Positions 1 through 8,156 are shown, counted from the stretch's first letter. The stretch: 40,170 bases of DNA from Deltaproteobacteria bacterium (GCA_016182975.1 JACPFJ010000004.1:1-40170); one strand, 5' to 3'. Notes: generated by a model not told the origin, from the letters alone. Numbers and translations are program-made.

Positions 1-80
1 ACCTCCCACTCAAGGGAGAGTCATACCGGAAAAGAGGACGGCCTCAACAGTCCCTTACAACCTGACAGGAACCACAGTTG

Positions 81-140
81 ATCGCTAAACTGGAAAATAA
101 CTTTGGCGACGGGACTGGAAAATAAACCTGGCGGTTGACA
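81..140. mobile_element. Probable terminus of an IS21-type insertion sequence (fragment)
   Basis: Two copies of ACTGGAAAATAA begin at 89 and 114, 25 bases apart, each followed by a similar T-G-G-C-G tract; the block ends with TTGACA at 135-140. Read on the minus strand it begins TGTCAACC and carries tandem internal repeats, the arrangement I associate with multiple terminal repeats at IS21-family ends. The transposase genes would lie left of the window, or be lost. The next gene is truncated just to the right, which fits an insertion. No second end or target duplication can be seen, so the family call is tentative. Confidence 0.4.
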
Positions 141-173
141 GAGTCCCGTAACATCGTGAGAAATTCCGGGTAG

Positions 174-773
174 AGCAGTAACTCCACGATTAAAAAGGAC
201 ATTCTGGAGTCACGTATCCGTCATCCGGAGCCGTACTTCACCATGATCAAGATGCTGGCGACACAGGTGGGTTCGCTTATGAACCGTAATGAGCTCTCAA
301 AGGCGATCTGTGTTTCGGTGCAGGCGATTGACAATTATCTGTATGTGCTGCAAAAAACGTTTCATGCCGCGTTGGTCAAACCGTTTCACACCAATGTGAG
401 GAAAGAACTGACCAAGATGCCAAAACTTTATTTTTCCGACATGGGAATGCGGAATTATCTTGTGGGGGATTTTCGTGATTTCCGAATCCGTAACGACCGT
501 GGCGCATTTTTGGAAAACCTCTGTTTCCGACAATTGAGCGCACGTTTTTCAAACGACGACATCTGTTTCTGGAGAACGCAGGATAAGACCGAGCTCGATT
601 TTGTTGTAAAGGGGGAGCATGGTTTTGAAGTCAAATCAACTCCGGAGACATTTTCCTTGTCTACCTACTCTGGTTTCCGTGAACGCCACCCTTCCATTCC
701 GGTGGATGTTGTTTCATTCGACAGTTTTGCCCAAAAAGCACATTACCGGGTTTGGGGAGTGTTTGGGATATGA
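174..773 (+). pseudogene. C-terminal remnant of AAA ATPase with DUF4143 domain
   Basis: The frame is open from 174 (after a stop at 171) and the first ATG is at 243, giving 176 residues. The protein has the features of the C-terminal DUF4143 half of the AAA-ATPase/DUF4143 family: a winged-helix-like start, FSDMGMRNYLVGDF, FLENLCFRQL, and the nuclease-like stretch TELDFVVKGEHGFEVKS. Full family members are about 400 residues with an N-terminal Walker ATPase domain, which is absent here. The homologous-looking sequence continues upstream of the ATG to about 183, so the ATG is internal to the ancestral gene. An IS-like terminus lies 30-40 bases upstream. I infer a gene broken by insertion or deletion, probably not functional. 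Confidence 0.7.
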
Positions 774-859
774 TCTTGGATAGGACTTTATCTTTGCCTC
801 CCTTCATGATATAAATCTCCCCCTGTAACGACATCCCTGATCGATCAACGGACCTTCCG

Positions 860-2272
860 ATGCTTAAACAGCAGGCTCGATTGTTTACCAAGCTCGCGGT
901 TGCGGTCGATGCCGCCTGCATCCTTGCGGCCCTGCCGCTGGCCCACGCCCTGATACAGCATTTCGACGGCCGGCTCGCCCGTTTTCTGACCTACGACTGG
1001 ATTCTGCTGATCATCCTGCCGGTCTGGCTGTATTTGATTACCAAGTTCGGCCTGTATTCATCGCTGCGCACCAGGTCGTTCCCGCAGCTTCTCTGGGCCT
1101 TGATCAAGGTCCACCTGGTCGGCGGCATCGTCATCTCCTCGGCAGTCTATCTCGTTGATCCCAAGGGTTTCAGCCGGCTGCTCCTGATCACGTACATCAT
1201 CATCTGCCTGCTGCTGCTCTCCGCCGCCAAGGGATCCATAAAGCTGCTGCTGGGTCATTTCCGCCGCAGAGGATACAATATCAGGCAGATCCTGATCGTC
1301 GGTGCCGGCGAGAGGTTAACGAACTTCGTAGGTATCATCCGCCGTCATGCCGACTGGGGATTGATCATTGCGGGCATCGTCAACTTCTGCGGTGAAGACG
1401 ATGGCGAACAGATCCCCGGCTGCATCGATCTGGGGCATGTGGACGACCTGATTGACATCTGCAAGCGCATGCCCATCGACGAGGTCGTATTCTCCGTCCC
1501 TCCCGAGAAGCTGGCGGCAATGGATGATCATATCGCCGCACTGCAGGAGATGGGGATCACGGTGCGCATGGTGATAGACCTCTATGACATGCCCACCTCC
1601 CGCAAGGAGCTCGCGCTCTTCCACGGCGACATCCCGATGCTGACCTTTTACAGCAAGGCGTTCGACGCCGAGCAACTCTTCCTGAAGCGCTGCCTGGACA
1701 TTGCCGGCGCCCTTGTCGGCCTGGTCATCACCGGAGTGCTGCTCCCTTTCATCGCCCTTGCGATCAGGCTCGAATCCAGGGGACCGCTCTTTTTCGGCCA
1801 GAAGCGGGTGGGCGAAAGCGGCAGGATCTTCAAGTGCTGGAAGTTCCGCTCCATGTTCGTGGACGCGGAGGAGCGCAAGCAGGAGCTCATGGCCCGTAAC
1901 GAGATACAGGGGGCCATGTTCAAGATGAGGGACGACCCGCGAGTCACCAGGGTCGGCAGATTCATCCGGAAGACCAGCCTGGATGAACTGCCACAGTTCT
2001 GGAACGTGCTGTTGGGCGAGATGAGCCTGGTGGGGACGCGTCCGCCGACGCCGGACGAGGTGGCGACCTACGAGAACTGGCACCACAAGCGGATCTGCAT
2101 CAAGCCGGGTATCACCGGCCTGTGGCAGGTGAGCGGGCGGAGCCAGATCCAGGATTTCGACGAGGTAGTCCGGCTGGACATCCGCTATATCGAGGAATGG
2201 TCCCTCTGGCTGGATATCAAACTTCTGCTGAAGACCGTATGGGTAGTGTTTGCCGGCAAGGGAGCGAGGTAA
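860..2272 (+). CDS. Polyprenyl-phosphate sugar-1-phosphate transferase (exopolysaccharide initiation)
   Basis: 470 residues, the length of WbaP/WcaJ-type initiating transferases, which move a hexose-1-phosphate from a UDP-sugar to undecaprenyl phosphate at the inner membrane and start exopolysaccharide or O-antigen repeat units. Four hydrophobic helices lie in residues 10-125, a Rossmann-like segment (ILIVGAGERL) near 140-150, and a further membrane segment near 275-300 opens the catalytic sugar-transferase domain. That domain carries KFRSMFVDAEE, KTSLDELPQFWN (about 370), VGTRPP (about 390) and PGITGLWQVSGRS (about 416), all family signatures. The start codon has only a weak ribosome site. 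The YjbH-like gene downstream on the same strand supports a role in exported polysaccharide. Sugar specificity cannot be read from sequence. Confidence 0.9.
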   Translation: MLKQQARLFTKLAVAVDAACILAALPLAHALIQHFDGRLARFLTYDWILLIILPVWLYLITKFGLYSSLRTRSFPQLLWALIKVHLVGGIVISSAVYLVDPKGFSRLLLITYIIICLLLLSAAKGSIKLLLGHFRRRGYNIRQILIVGAGERLTNFVGIIRRHADWGLIIAGIVNFCGEDDGEQIPGCIDLGHVDDLIDICKRMPIDEVVFSVPPEKLAAMDDHIAALQEMGITVRMVIDLYDMPTSRKELALFHGDIPMLTFYSKAFDAEQLFLKRCLDIAGALVGLVITGVLLPFIALAIRLESRGPLFFGQKRVGESGRIFKCWKFRSMFVDAEERKQELMARNEIQGAMFKMRDDPRVTRVGRFIRKTSLDELPQFWNVLLGEMSLVGTRPPTPDEVATYENWHHKRICIKPGITGLWQVSGRSQIQDFDEVVRLDIRYIEEWSLWLDIKLLLKTVWVVFAGKGAR

Positions 2273-2296
2273 GGGGCGGGAGCGGGCTCCCAACTG

Positions 2297-2428
2297 CTAG
2301 CCGCTAGCTGCTGGCGGCTGGTTCATAGAGCGACCCGACAGCTCGTCATCGACCCTGGCACAGACCTCGTTCATCTCCGAGCATGCGGTGATGCAGCACC
2401 AAGCCTTGCAACAGTTAGAGCACATCAT
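2297..2428 (-). CDS. Small cysteine-rich peptide, function unknown
   Basis: A 43-codon ORF on the minus strand, starting at one of two adjacent ATG codons (2428 or 2425), with a strong ribosome site GGGAGG five bases before the first. The product has seven cysteines, six of them in residues 3-16 (CSNCC, WCC and TAC groups), then a hydrophilic tail with no cysteine after residue 23. There is no signal peptide. A near-consensus sigma-54 promoter lies about 55-70 bases upstream. I do not recognise the family; a metal-binding peptide or a precursor for radical SAM maturation are possibilities, but no maturase is nearby. Gene status is inferred from the ribosome site, promoter and composition. Confidence 0.5.
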   Translation of the reverse strand: MMCSNCCKAWCCITACSEMNEVCARVDDELSGRSMNQPPAASG

Positions 2429-2482
2429 GTTTGCCTCCCACAATCCGTTGTCTATAGGCATTTCCGGTCACATGCAGATATA

Positions 2483-2498
2483 CGCACTAAACGTGCCA
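2483..2498 (-). promoter_or_regulatory. Sigma-54 (-24/-12) promoter candidate for the small cysteine-rich gene
   Basis: On the minus strand the sequence reads TGGCACG-TTTA-GTGC, against the sigma-54 consensus TGGCACG-N4-TTGC: 10 of 11 fixed positions match with exact spacing. It points at the cysteine-rich ORF, with a predicted transcription start near 2473, about 45 bases before the ATG. No enhancer-binding protein site was identified. Confidence 0.5.
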
Positions 2499-2721
2499 CA
2501 ATTGGGTTGCAAAATTAATCAATATATACATCATGTTATATTTGCGTGAAGGGTTTCCTGAATTAATGAGAGGTGACAGTAAAATTGCTGTATGTAAAAT
2601 GCTTTGACACTGCGAAAGCAGAGACAGAAAACGCCAGCGGCTAGCGGCTAGCGGCTGATTTTATCGCCAACCTGCAACAATTGATTGACTTGCCCGACGG
2701 GGCATAGGATAAGGGACAAAC

Positions 2722-2752
2722 CTTGAACCTCGAACCTCGAACCTTGAACTTG
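2722..2752. repeat. Family B repeat (GAACCTCGAACCT units), short copy
   Basis: Four tandem variants of the 7-10 base unit ACCTYGA lie 17 bases before the yjbH-like start codon. The same units form the larger arrays at 3488-3735 and 6541-6611. Confidence 0.6.
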
Positions 2753-2768
2753 TTGATGGAGACATTCA

Positions 2769-4967
2769 ATGCCGCTGACCCTGCTTGCCCTGCTTCTCCT
2801 CTGCCTGACCGCTTTCCCCAGCCTCTCCCCCGCCTTTGAACTGCCGCCGCCCCAAGGATTCCACCCGGCCCTGTCGCTGCAGGGCTTCACCGGCATCCTC
2901 AACACCCCCAGCGCCCATGTGACGCAAGAGGGGGACTTTTACGCCCTCTATACAAACCAGAAGGAGAACAACTGGCGCAAAAGGGTCCCCTTTCAGGACA
3001 ACTACCTCTTTTCGGTCGGCATGTTCAATTTCATCGAAATTGGAGGTCGGTTCTTCGAGGCACCCGGTGCGGGCCGCGACCTGTCGGCCAACGTGAAGGT
3101 CACCAGCGCCCCGCTGACCCGCGACTATCCGCTGCTGCCGGTCATCGCCGCAGGCATGCAGGATATCGGCGGTGGGGCCAAGTTTTTCCAGACCAAGTAT
3201 GTGGTGGCAAGCGAGGATATCTGGCGTCTGCGCCTCTCCCTGGGATACGGCAGCGGTCCGGACCGGATGAAGGGCGCCTTTGCCGGGGCCGAGTTCAAGG
3301 CGCACGACTGGTTCTACCTGCTGGGTGAGTACGACACCAGGGAGACCAACGCCGGCATCCGGGTGGTGCTGCCCCAGTTCTGGAGGGTCCCCTTCAGCTT
3401 TACCGCCACCGCCAAGACCTCACTGGATCATAAACCGGGCAATTTCGACGTGGCGGTCGGCTTCAGTGTGCCCTTGGATTTCAGAATGCAGGTTCAAGGT
3501 TCGAGGTTCGAGGTTCGAGGCTCAACCGAGACGGAATCGGTTCAGGCCCTCAAGCCCAACGTTCAAAGTTCCACAACCTCAACCCAAACCGCGAACCCCG
3601 AACACCAAACCTCGCACCTCACTCCTCGAACCTCGAACGCTGAATCTCGTGCCTCTGGCCTTGAACCTCGAACCTCGTATCCTGTTTCCGAAACCTCGAA
3701 CCCCGAACCCCGAACCTCGAACCTCGAATCTCTTCGCGACCGCCTGATCCGCCAGGGGTTCCTGAACGTGCGTGTCGGCAGCCGCGAACGAATCCTGGTG
3801 GTTGAATACGAAAACGCCCGTTTCAACCACAACGAGCTGGACGCGCTGGGGGCGGTGGCCGGTATTGCCTGCTCGGCGACGACCCCGGGAGATTTCGACG
3901 CCATCAGGATAGTCGTCCGCCGGCATGACATCGCCATGATCCAGCTTAGCGCCCCGCTCTCCACGTTCAGGACGTTTCTCGACGGGGATGGCGATTCCCG
4001 CGCCCTGCGCGAGGCGCTGGACATCTCCTACCGCATAGACACCGCCGGGGTCGAGTACCTAGGTGGGGACCGCAATCCGGGCATGCTGAGCACCTCCCTG
4101 TCGCTCTATCCCGCCCTGGCCACCTGGGTCGGCACCGAGTTCGGGGTGTTCGACTACCTGCTCTCCCTGAAGACCGACCTGTTCGTTCAGGGGTGGCAGG
4201 GGGCCGTGGTCAACGCCCGCTGGGACACCCCGATCTCCTGGAGCGACAACCTGGAAGAGGGGAAACAGTACCAGAGCAGCCGCAGCAACAGCAGGATGGA
4301 GCGGCTGATGCTCTTCCAGGGGATCAGGCTGCTGCCGGATGTGATGGCCAACGTGGGGGCTGGTATGGTGCTGCACGACATCTACGGTACGCTGAACGAG
4401 GTAGTATGGCAGCCGGGCGACGGCGCTCACCGCGTCCGCCTGGCGCAGTCCTGGTCGCGCCACGACAAGACGCACAGGGAACTGGAAACCTGGCTCGCCT
4501 CCTACCGCTACTACTACAGCCCGCTGGACCTCTCCCTGGAGGGGACGGCCGGCAAGTTCTTCTCGCAGGACCGCGGTTTCGCGCTGGAGCTGAAGCGGAT
4601 GTTCGGCGACACCGCCCTGTCGGTGTATTACAAGAACAGCACCACCACGGACAAGAAGCACTGGGAGGCGGCCGGCATCCAGTTCGCCTTCCCCCTCACC
4701 CCGCGCCGGGACCTTCAGCACTACTACAAGATGCAACTGCGCGGCAGCGACGAATGGGCCTATGCCCAGGAGACCACACTGAAGAACCTGAACAACAACG
4801 ACGGTCGCGGCGCGCTCAACTACATCGCCCCGGTGCCGCTGGCCATCAATCCCCAGCCGCCGACGGCGCTGTACCGCGCCTATTTCAACCGCGACCGCCT
4901 CGGCAGCGCCTACATAAAGTCCCATCTGGAGCGGCTGCGCGAGGCATGGCTCATTTACAAAGATTAA
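2769..4967 (+). CDS. YjbH-like outer-membrane/exopolysaccharide protein with in-frame repeat insert
   Basis: 732 residues with an N-terminal secretion signal (leucine-rich, cleavage near residues 20-23) and a YjbH-type N-terminal region (GFTGILNTPSAHV, the DIGGGAKFF segment, GYGSGPDRMKGAFAG). The second half is rich in alternating aromatic strands typical of an outer-membrane beta barrel. YjbH proteins (about 700 residues) are tied to exopolysaccharide production in enterobacteria; the exact role is unknown. The ribosome site GGAGA precedes the ATG by seven bases. Residues about 241-320 are low-complexity (repeated PRTSN, SRFEVRG) because a family B intergenic repeat array is translated in frame there; the flanking family-like sequence resumes at LRDRLIRQGF. 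Removing it would leave about 650 residues. It follows the sugar transferase, fitting a polysaccharide locus. Confidence 0.8.
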   Translation: MPLTLLALLLLCLTAFPSLSPAFELPPPQGFHPALSLQGFTGILNTPSAHVTQEGDFYALYTNQKENNWRKRVPFQDNYLFSVGMFNFIEIGGRFFEAPGAGRDLSANVKVTSAPLTRDYPLLPVIAAGMQDIGGGAKFFQTKYVVASEDIWRLRLSLGYGSGPDRMKGAFAGAEFKAHDWFYLLGEYDTRETNAGIRVVLPQFWRVPFSFTATAKTSLDHKPGNFDVAVGFSVPLDFRMQVQGSRFEVRGSTETESVQALKPNVQSSTTSTQTANPEHQTSHLTPRTSNAESRASGLEPRTSYPVSETSNPEPRTSNLESLRDRLIRQGFLNVRVGSRERILVVEYENARFNHNELDALGAVAGIACSATTPGDFDAIRIVVRRHDIAMIQLSAPLSTFRTFLDGDGDSRALREALDISYRIDTAGVEYLGGDRNPGMLSTSLSLYPALATWVGTEFGVFDYLLSLKTDLFVQGWQGAVVNARWDTPISWSDNLEEGKQYQSSRSNSRMERLMLFQGIRLLPDVMANVGAGMVLHDIYGTLNEVVWQPGDGAHRVRLAQSWSRHDKTHRELETWLASYRYYYSPLDLSLEGTAGKFFSQDRGFALELKRMFGDTALSVYYKNSTTTDKKHWEAAGIQFAFPLTPRRDLQHYYKMQLRGSDEWAYAQETTLKNLNNNDGRGALNYIAPVPLAINPQPPTALYRAYFNRDRLGSAYIKSHLERLREAWLIYKD
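3488..3735. repeat. Family B palindromic repeat array inside a coding sequence
   Basis: The left part has GGTTCAAGGTTCGAGGTTCG-type units; the right part, from about 3590, has the complementary CCTCGAACCCCGAACC-type units, so the array is an imperfect large palindrome. It contains no stop codon in the yjbH-like frame and its borders match a drop into low-complexity protein sequence. The same units occur between genes at 2722 and 6541. Confidence 0.75.
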
Positions 4968-5087
4968 CCGGCCCAAAAAGTTTTTGTTGACTTTGCACGA
5001 AAATATATTATCGTACTCAACATTCAATGATGAGTAAGGTGTACTAACTAGATACGAAGTCAACCAGTAACAAAAGGAGGAAGCACA

Positions 5088-6470
5088 ATGAAAGAGAGAA
5101 TGATCAAGAGGATTGCAGGCAGTGCGGCGGCGCTTGCGCTCGTCGCCGGTCTCGCGGCGTGCGGCGAAGAGAGGGCGATCCCGCCCGCGTCAACCACAAT
5201 CAGCGGGGTTGCGGCAGGGAGTAAAATCATTAGCGCGTCCGTATTTCTCGACATTAACGGTGACGGCGTGAAGCAGGCTACCGAGCCCGGAACCACGTCC
5301 AGCAGCACGGCAGGTAGCGAAGGATCGTATTCATTCACTATGACCGGCGCTCAGGTGGCTGACTATCTGGCACACAAAGCTGCGGCCAAGTTAACCGTCA
5401 AGGACGGCACGGATGCGACGACCGGCCTGAAGATCGGCCTGCTGATCGCCGATCCCCCCGCCGGTATCGACGGCAGCGGTACGGCCAAGAGCGACGCGAA
5501 CGTAACCCCCTTGACGACCCTGGCAGCCTCTCTTCCCACGCAGGCGGAAAAGGACACCTTGACAACCAAGTTGAAGTCTCTGGGACTTGCCAAGATCGAC
5601 GACACGTTTGAAAACACGACCCCGGCGATCATCGCCTTGGTCAAGAGCATCGAAACGGTATTGACCACTTCCCAGAAGGCCGTGGAAGGTGACGGCAGCA
5701 ATGCAAACCTCGTAACCGCCGCACTCAAAGTTGCCCAGGAGGCGGCCAAACAGGTGGCCACTGCGCTTAAGGATACGGCTGACATCAAGACCACGGTAAC
5801 CAACACCGCCACCCTCGCCACCACGCTCGCCACGGCCGTGCAAGCCGCCATCACAAAAGTTGATAATGATACAACCGTCACGTTGGCGGTGAATAATCTT
5901 GCTAACATAGTGAGTTCGATACAGAGTGCTACCCAGGCCGTGGCGGAGGCCATCAAGACACAAGTCGAAAGTACCGGCGGCAGCCTGGCAAGTACCACGA
6001 ACGTTAAAGAATCGGCTGTTATCACCGCAGTCGCACAGGCAATTTCAACCAAAATTAATGAAACCATTGATTCCACCAACGGTTTCATACAGGCACCCGC
6101 GGATACCACAGCACCTACGGTTAACATCACAGCCACGGGCAACTTGACCGATGTCGTGCTTACCCTGCCGAGCATCAAGGCCGTATTCAGCGAGGATGTG
6201 GCAGGGGTGTCCGCGTCCACCTTCACCCTGAAGAGTGCCGCTGGCGCCTCCGTTTCCGGGACCGTAACGTATAGTTCGACCACCAGGACGGCGACCTTCA
6301 CCCCGACGGCCAAACTGGCGGCGGGCACGACCTTTACCGCCACCATCTCCAAGGCCATTACGGACAAGGCGGGCAACCCCTTGGCCGCCGATGTCAAGCT
6401 GACCTTCACCACCACGACCGCCACCGGAGCCACCGGCGGGACCGCTGGCGGGACCGGCTTGAATTTCTAG
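5088..6470 (+). CDS. Lipoprotein with C-terminal SbsA-type Ig-like domain
   Basis: 460 residues preceded by AAAAGGAGGAAGC, a strong ribosome site. The N-terminus is a lipoprotein signal: charged MKERMIKR, a hydrophobic stretch, and lipobox LAAC with Cys25 as the lipidation site, followed by GEE. Residues 53-66 (FLDINGDGVKQATE) look like a DxNxDG calcium loop such as occurs in dockerin/SdrD-B-type domains. The middle (about 110-330) is Thr/Ala/Val-rich helical repeat-like sequence. Residues about 340-445 match an Ig-like fold of the SbsA/Big_5 kind (PTVNITATGN, IKAVFSEDVAG, FTPTAKLAAGTTFTATIS, DKAGNPLAADVKLTF). The product is probably a surface or periplasmic lipoprotein; its ligand is unknown. 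Composition differs from neighbours. A strong terminator follows immediately. Confidence 0.75.
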   Translation: MKERMIKRIAGSAAALALVAGLAACGEERAIPPASTTISGVAAGSKIISASVFLDINGDGVKQATEPGTTSSSTAGSEGSYSFTMTGAQVADYLAHKAAAKLTVKDGTDATTGLKIGLLIADPPAGIDGSGTAKSDANVTPLTTLAASLPTQAEKDTLTTKLKSLGLAKIDDTFENTTPAIIALVKSIETVLTTSQKAVEGDGSNANLVTAALKVAQEAAKQVATALKDTADIKTTVTNTATLATTLATAVQAAITKVDNDTTVTLAVNNLANIVSSIQSATQAVAEAIKTQVESTGGSLASTTNVKESAVITAVAQAISTKINETIDSTNGFIQAPADTTAPTVNITATGNLTDVVLTLPSIKAVFSEDVAGVSASTFTLKSAAGASVSGTVTYSSTTRTATFTPTAKLAAGTTFTATISKAITDKAGNPLAADVKLTFTTTTATGATGGTAGGTGLNF

Positions 6471-6488
6471 TCTCCCCATTGCGACATC

Positions 6489-6522
6489 AAAAAACCGGCG
6501 CCTCGTGCGCCGGTTTTTTTTT
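6489..6522 (+). terminator. Rho-independent terminator after the Ig lipoprotein gene
   Basis: ACCGGCGC-ctcgt-GCGCCGGT stem followed by nine T, with A-run on the left arm, 18 bases after the stop codon; could also work in reverse. Confidence 0.9.
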
Positions 6523-6540
6523 GCCCTGTCTCAAAAAACT

Positions 6541-6611
6541 GTTCAAGGTTCGACGTTCAAGGTTCAAGGTTAAAACAGGGAACTTTGAAGTTTGAACCTT
6601 GAACGTTGAAC
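6541..6611. repeat. Family B palindromic repeat abutting the MATE start codon
   Basis: GTTCAAGGTTCGACGTTCAAGG on the left pairs with CCTTGAACGTTGAAC on the right, giving a long imperfect hairpin that ends six bases before the MATE ATG at 6618. It occupies the position where a ribosome site would be expected. Confidence 0.65.
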
Positions 6612-6617
6612 GGAATC

Positions 6618-7955
6618 ATGACCACCGACCTGACAACCGCCCCCATACCGCAACTCGTGCGCCGCCTGGCCATCCCGGCCGGGACCGGTTTCTTCTTCAA
6701 CACCATGTTCAACGTGGTGGACACCTGGTACGGCGGCAGGCTCTCCACGACCGCCCTGGCGGCCATGTCGCTCTCCTTCCCGGTGTTCTTCATCATCCTC
6801 TCCGTGGGGGCGGGTGTGTCCACCGGCGCCACCACCCTGATCGGCAACGCCCTGGGACGGGGCGCGCCCGGCGAGGCCCGCCGCTTCGTCCTGCAGTCGT
6901 TCTCCTTCGCGCTCATCCATGCCTGCGCCCTGACCGTCCTGGGGTTGACCTTCGCCCCCGCCATCTTCAGGTTCATGGGCGCCAGCGGGGAGTACCTCTC
7001 CCTGGCGCTCGGCTACATGAACGTCATCTTCAGCGGCGTCCCCTTCTTCATGTTCAACTTCGTCATGAACGCCATCCTCCACTCCCACGGCAACACCGTC
7101 ACCTACCGCAATTTCCTGGTGGCCGGTTTTCTCCTCAACCTGCTCCTCGACCCGTGGTTCATGTACGGAGGGCTCGGGCTGCCCCCCCTGGGACTCCCCG
7201 GCATCGCCCTGGCCACGGTCGCGATCCAGTGCCTGGGAAATTTTTACCTGTTCGGGCGCCTGCTGCATCTGGACGTGGTGAAGAGCTTTCACCTCCGCGA
7301 GCTGCTGCCGAGCCGGCGCCACTATCTGGAATTGGCCAAACAGGGCCTTCCCTCGGCCCTGAACATGATGACCGTCACCCTGGGTATCTTCATCATCACC
7401 TGGTTCGTGGGGCGCTACGGCAGGGAGGCGGTGGCCGCCTACGGCATCGCCAGCCGCATCGAGCAGATCGCGCTCCTGCCGGTGATGGGGCTGAACGTCT
7501 CCACCCTGGCGCTCTCCGCCCAGAACTTCGGCGCCGGGCGCATCGACCGCATCCGCCGGGTGCTGGCCATATCCCTGCGCTACGGCTTCCTGCTGGGCTC
7601 GCTCGGGACCATGGCGGCCCTGCTGTTCACCAGCGAGCTGATGGCCAGCTTCACCGGCGACAGGGGGGTGATCGCCGCCGGCGTCAGATTCCTGCGGATC
7701 GAGGCCTTTGTCTTCCCCGCCTATGTGCTGCTCTACATCTGCGTCTCCGCCATGCAGGGGATCAAGCGGCCGCTGTTCGCCCTCTGGATCGGGCTGTACC
7801 GGCAGATCGCCGCGCCCGTCCTGGTGTTTCACCTGCTGACAACGGTCTTCGCCTGGGGTATCATGGGCATCTGGTGGGGGATCTTCCTGGTGACCTGGTC
7901 GGCGGCGGTCATCGTGGTAGTTTATGTCACCTGGATATTGAAAAGATTGGAGTAA
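6618..7955 (+). CDS. MATE family multidrug/metabolite efflux transporter
   Basis: 445 residues, the usual length for MATE/DinF-type transporters with 12 membrane helices, which export cationic or aromatic compounds in exchange for Na+ or H+. Characteristic early sequence includes IPQLVRRLAIPAGTGFFFN, FNVVDTWYGGRLSTTALAAM, and GATTLIGNALGRG, with a repeat of the fold from about residue 235. A TTG twelve bases upstream is possible, but the ATG is preferred. No clear ribosome site exists because a family B repeat hairpin lies directly upstream, so translation may be weak or structure-dependent. The next gene (mtaB) is 200 bases away beyond a palindromic element, so an operon is uncertain. The substrate cannot be predicted. 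Confidence 0.88.
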   Translation: MTTDLTTAPIPQLVRRLAIPAGTGFFFNTMFNVVDTWYGGRLSTTALAAMSLSFPVFFIILSVGAGVSTGATTLIGNALGRGAPGEARRFVLQSFSFALIHACALTVLGLTFAPAIFRFMGASGEYLSLALGYMNVIFSGVPFFMFNFVMNAILHSHGNTVTYRNFLVAGFLLNLLLDPWFMYGGLGLPPLGLPGIALATVAIQCLGNFYLFGRLLHLDVVKSFHLRELLPSRRHYLELAKQGLPSALNMMTVTLGIFIITWFVGRYGREAVAAYGIASRIEQIALLPVMGLNVSTLALSAQNFGAGRIDRIRRVLAISLRYGFLLGSLGTMAALLFTSELMASFTGDRGVIAAGVRFLRIEAFVFPAYVLLYICVSAMQGIKRPLFALWIGLYRQIAAPVLVFHLLTTVFAWGIMGIWWGIFLVTWSAAVIVVVYVTWILKRLE

Positions 7956-7983
7956 TCTGTTCAGCACTTTCCGCCTTGTCATC

Positions 7984-8109
7984 GTAACCCCTCCTGTCCT
8001 CCCCTTAAACCAAGGGGAGGAACGCTCCGTTGGAACCTCGATGAAAACTCCAGCGGGGCTGCCAACAGGGTTCCCCCTCTTGAGACAAGAGGGGGACAGG
8101 GGGAGTTAT
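7984..8109. repeat. MITE-like palindromic element of two inverted hairpin arms
   Basis: The left arm (7984-8023) and right arm (8070-8109) are inverted copies of each other (GTAACCCCTCCTGTCCTCCCC against ATAACTCCCCCTGTCCCCCTC on the opposite strand). Each arm also forms its own hairpin: CCCCTT-aaacc-AAGGGG and CCCCCTCTTg-aga-CAAGAGGGGG. There is no ORF. It fills the gap between the MATE gene and mtaB. Confidence 0.6.
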
Positions 8110-8156
8110 GATACGGTGCTGAATAGCTACAGATCGGAAAGGGACATCGTCACCGC

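Larger units (their letters stand above)
2296..2652. repeat. Inverted repeats flanking the cysteine-rich peptide gene
   Basis: GCTAGCCGCTAGCTGCTGGC at 2296-2315 is matched in inverted orientation by 2633-2652 (19 of 20 positions pair). The roughly 360-base unit they bracket holds the small cysteine-rich ORF, its candidate promoter, and AT-rich DNA. The stop codon of the small ORF lies inside the left arm. The rest of the gap between the neighbouring genes (2273-2768) holds only the family B repeat at 2722-2752. Confidence 0.6.

Noticed and set aside
1316-2293. Long minus-strand ORF opposite the sugar transferase
   Set aside because: Antisense shadow of a well-supported gene; the protein is low-complexity His/Asp/Arg/Leu-rich, as is usual for reverse frames of GC-rich genes. 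The same applies to long antisense frames at 6570-7982, 15232-16854, 33289-34647 and 36493-37902.
3489-3735. CRISPR array
   Set aside because: Repeat units are short, variable and directly tandem, with inverted orientation in the right half, no uniform spacers and no cas genes.
4980-5040. Promoter for the Ig lipoprotein (TTGACT near 4986)
   Set aside because: No -10 hexamer at a suitable distance matched well enough to report as a feature.
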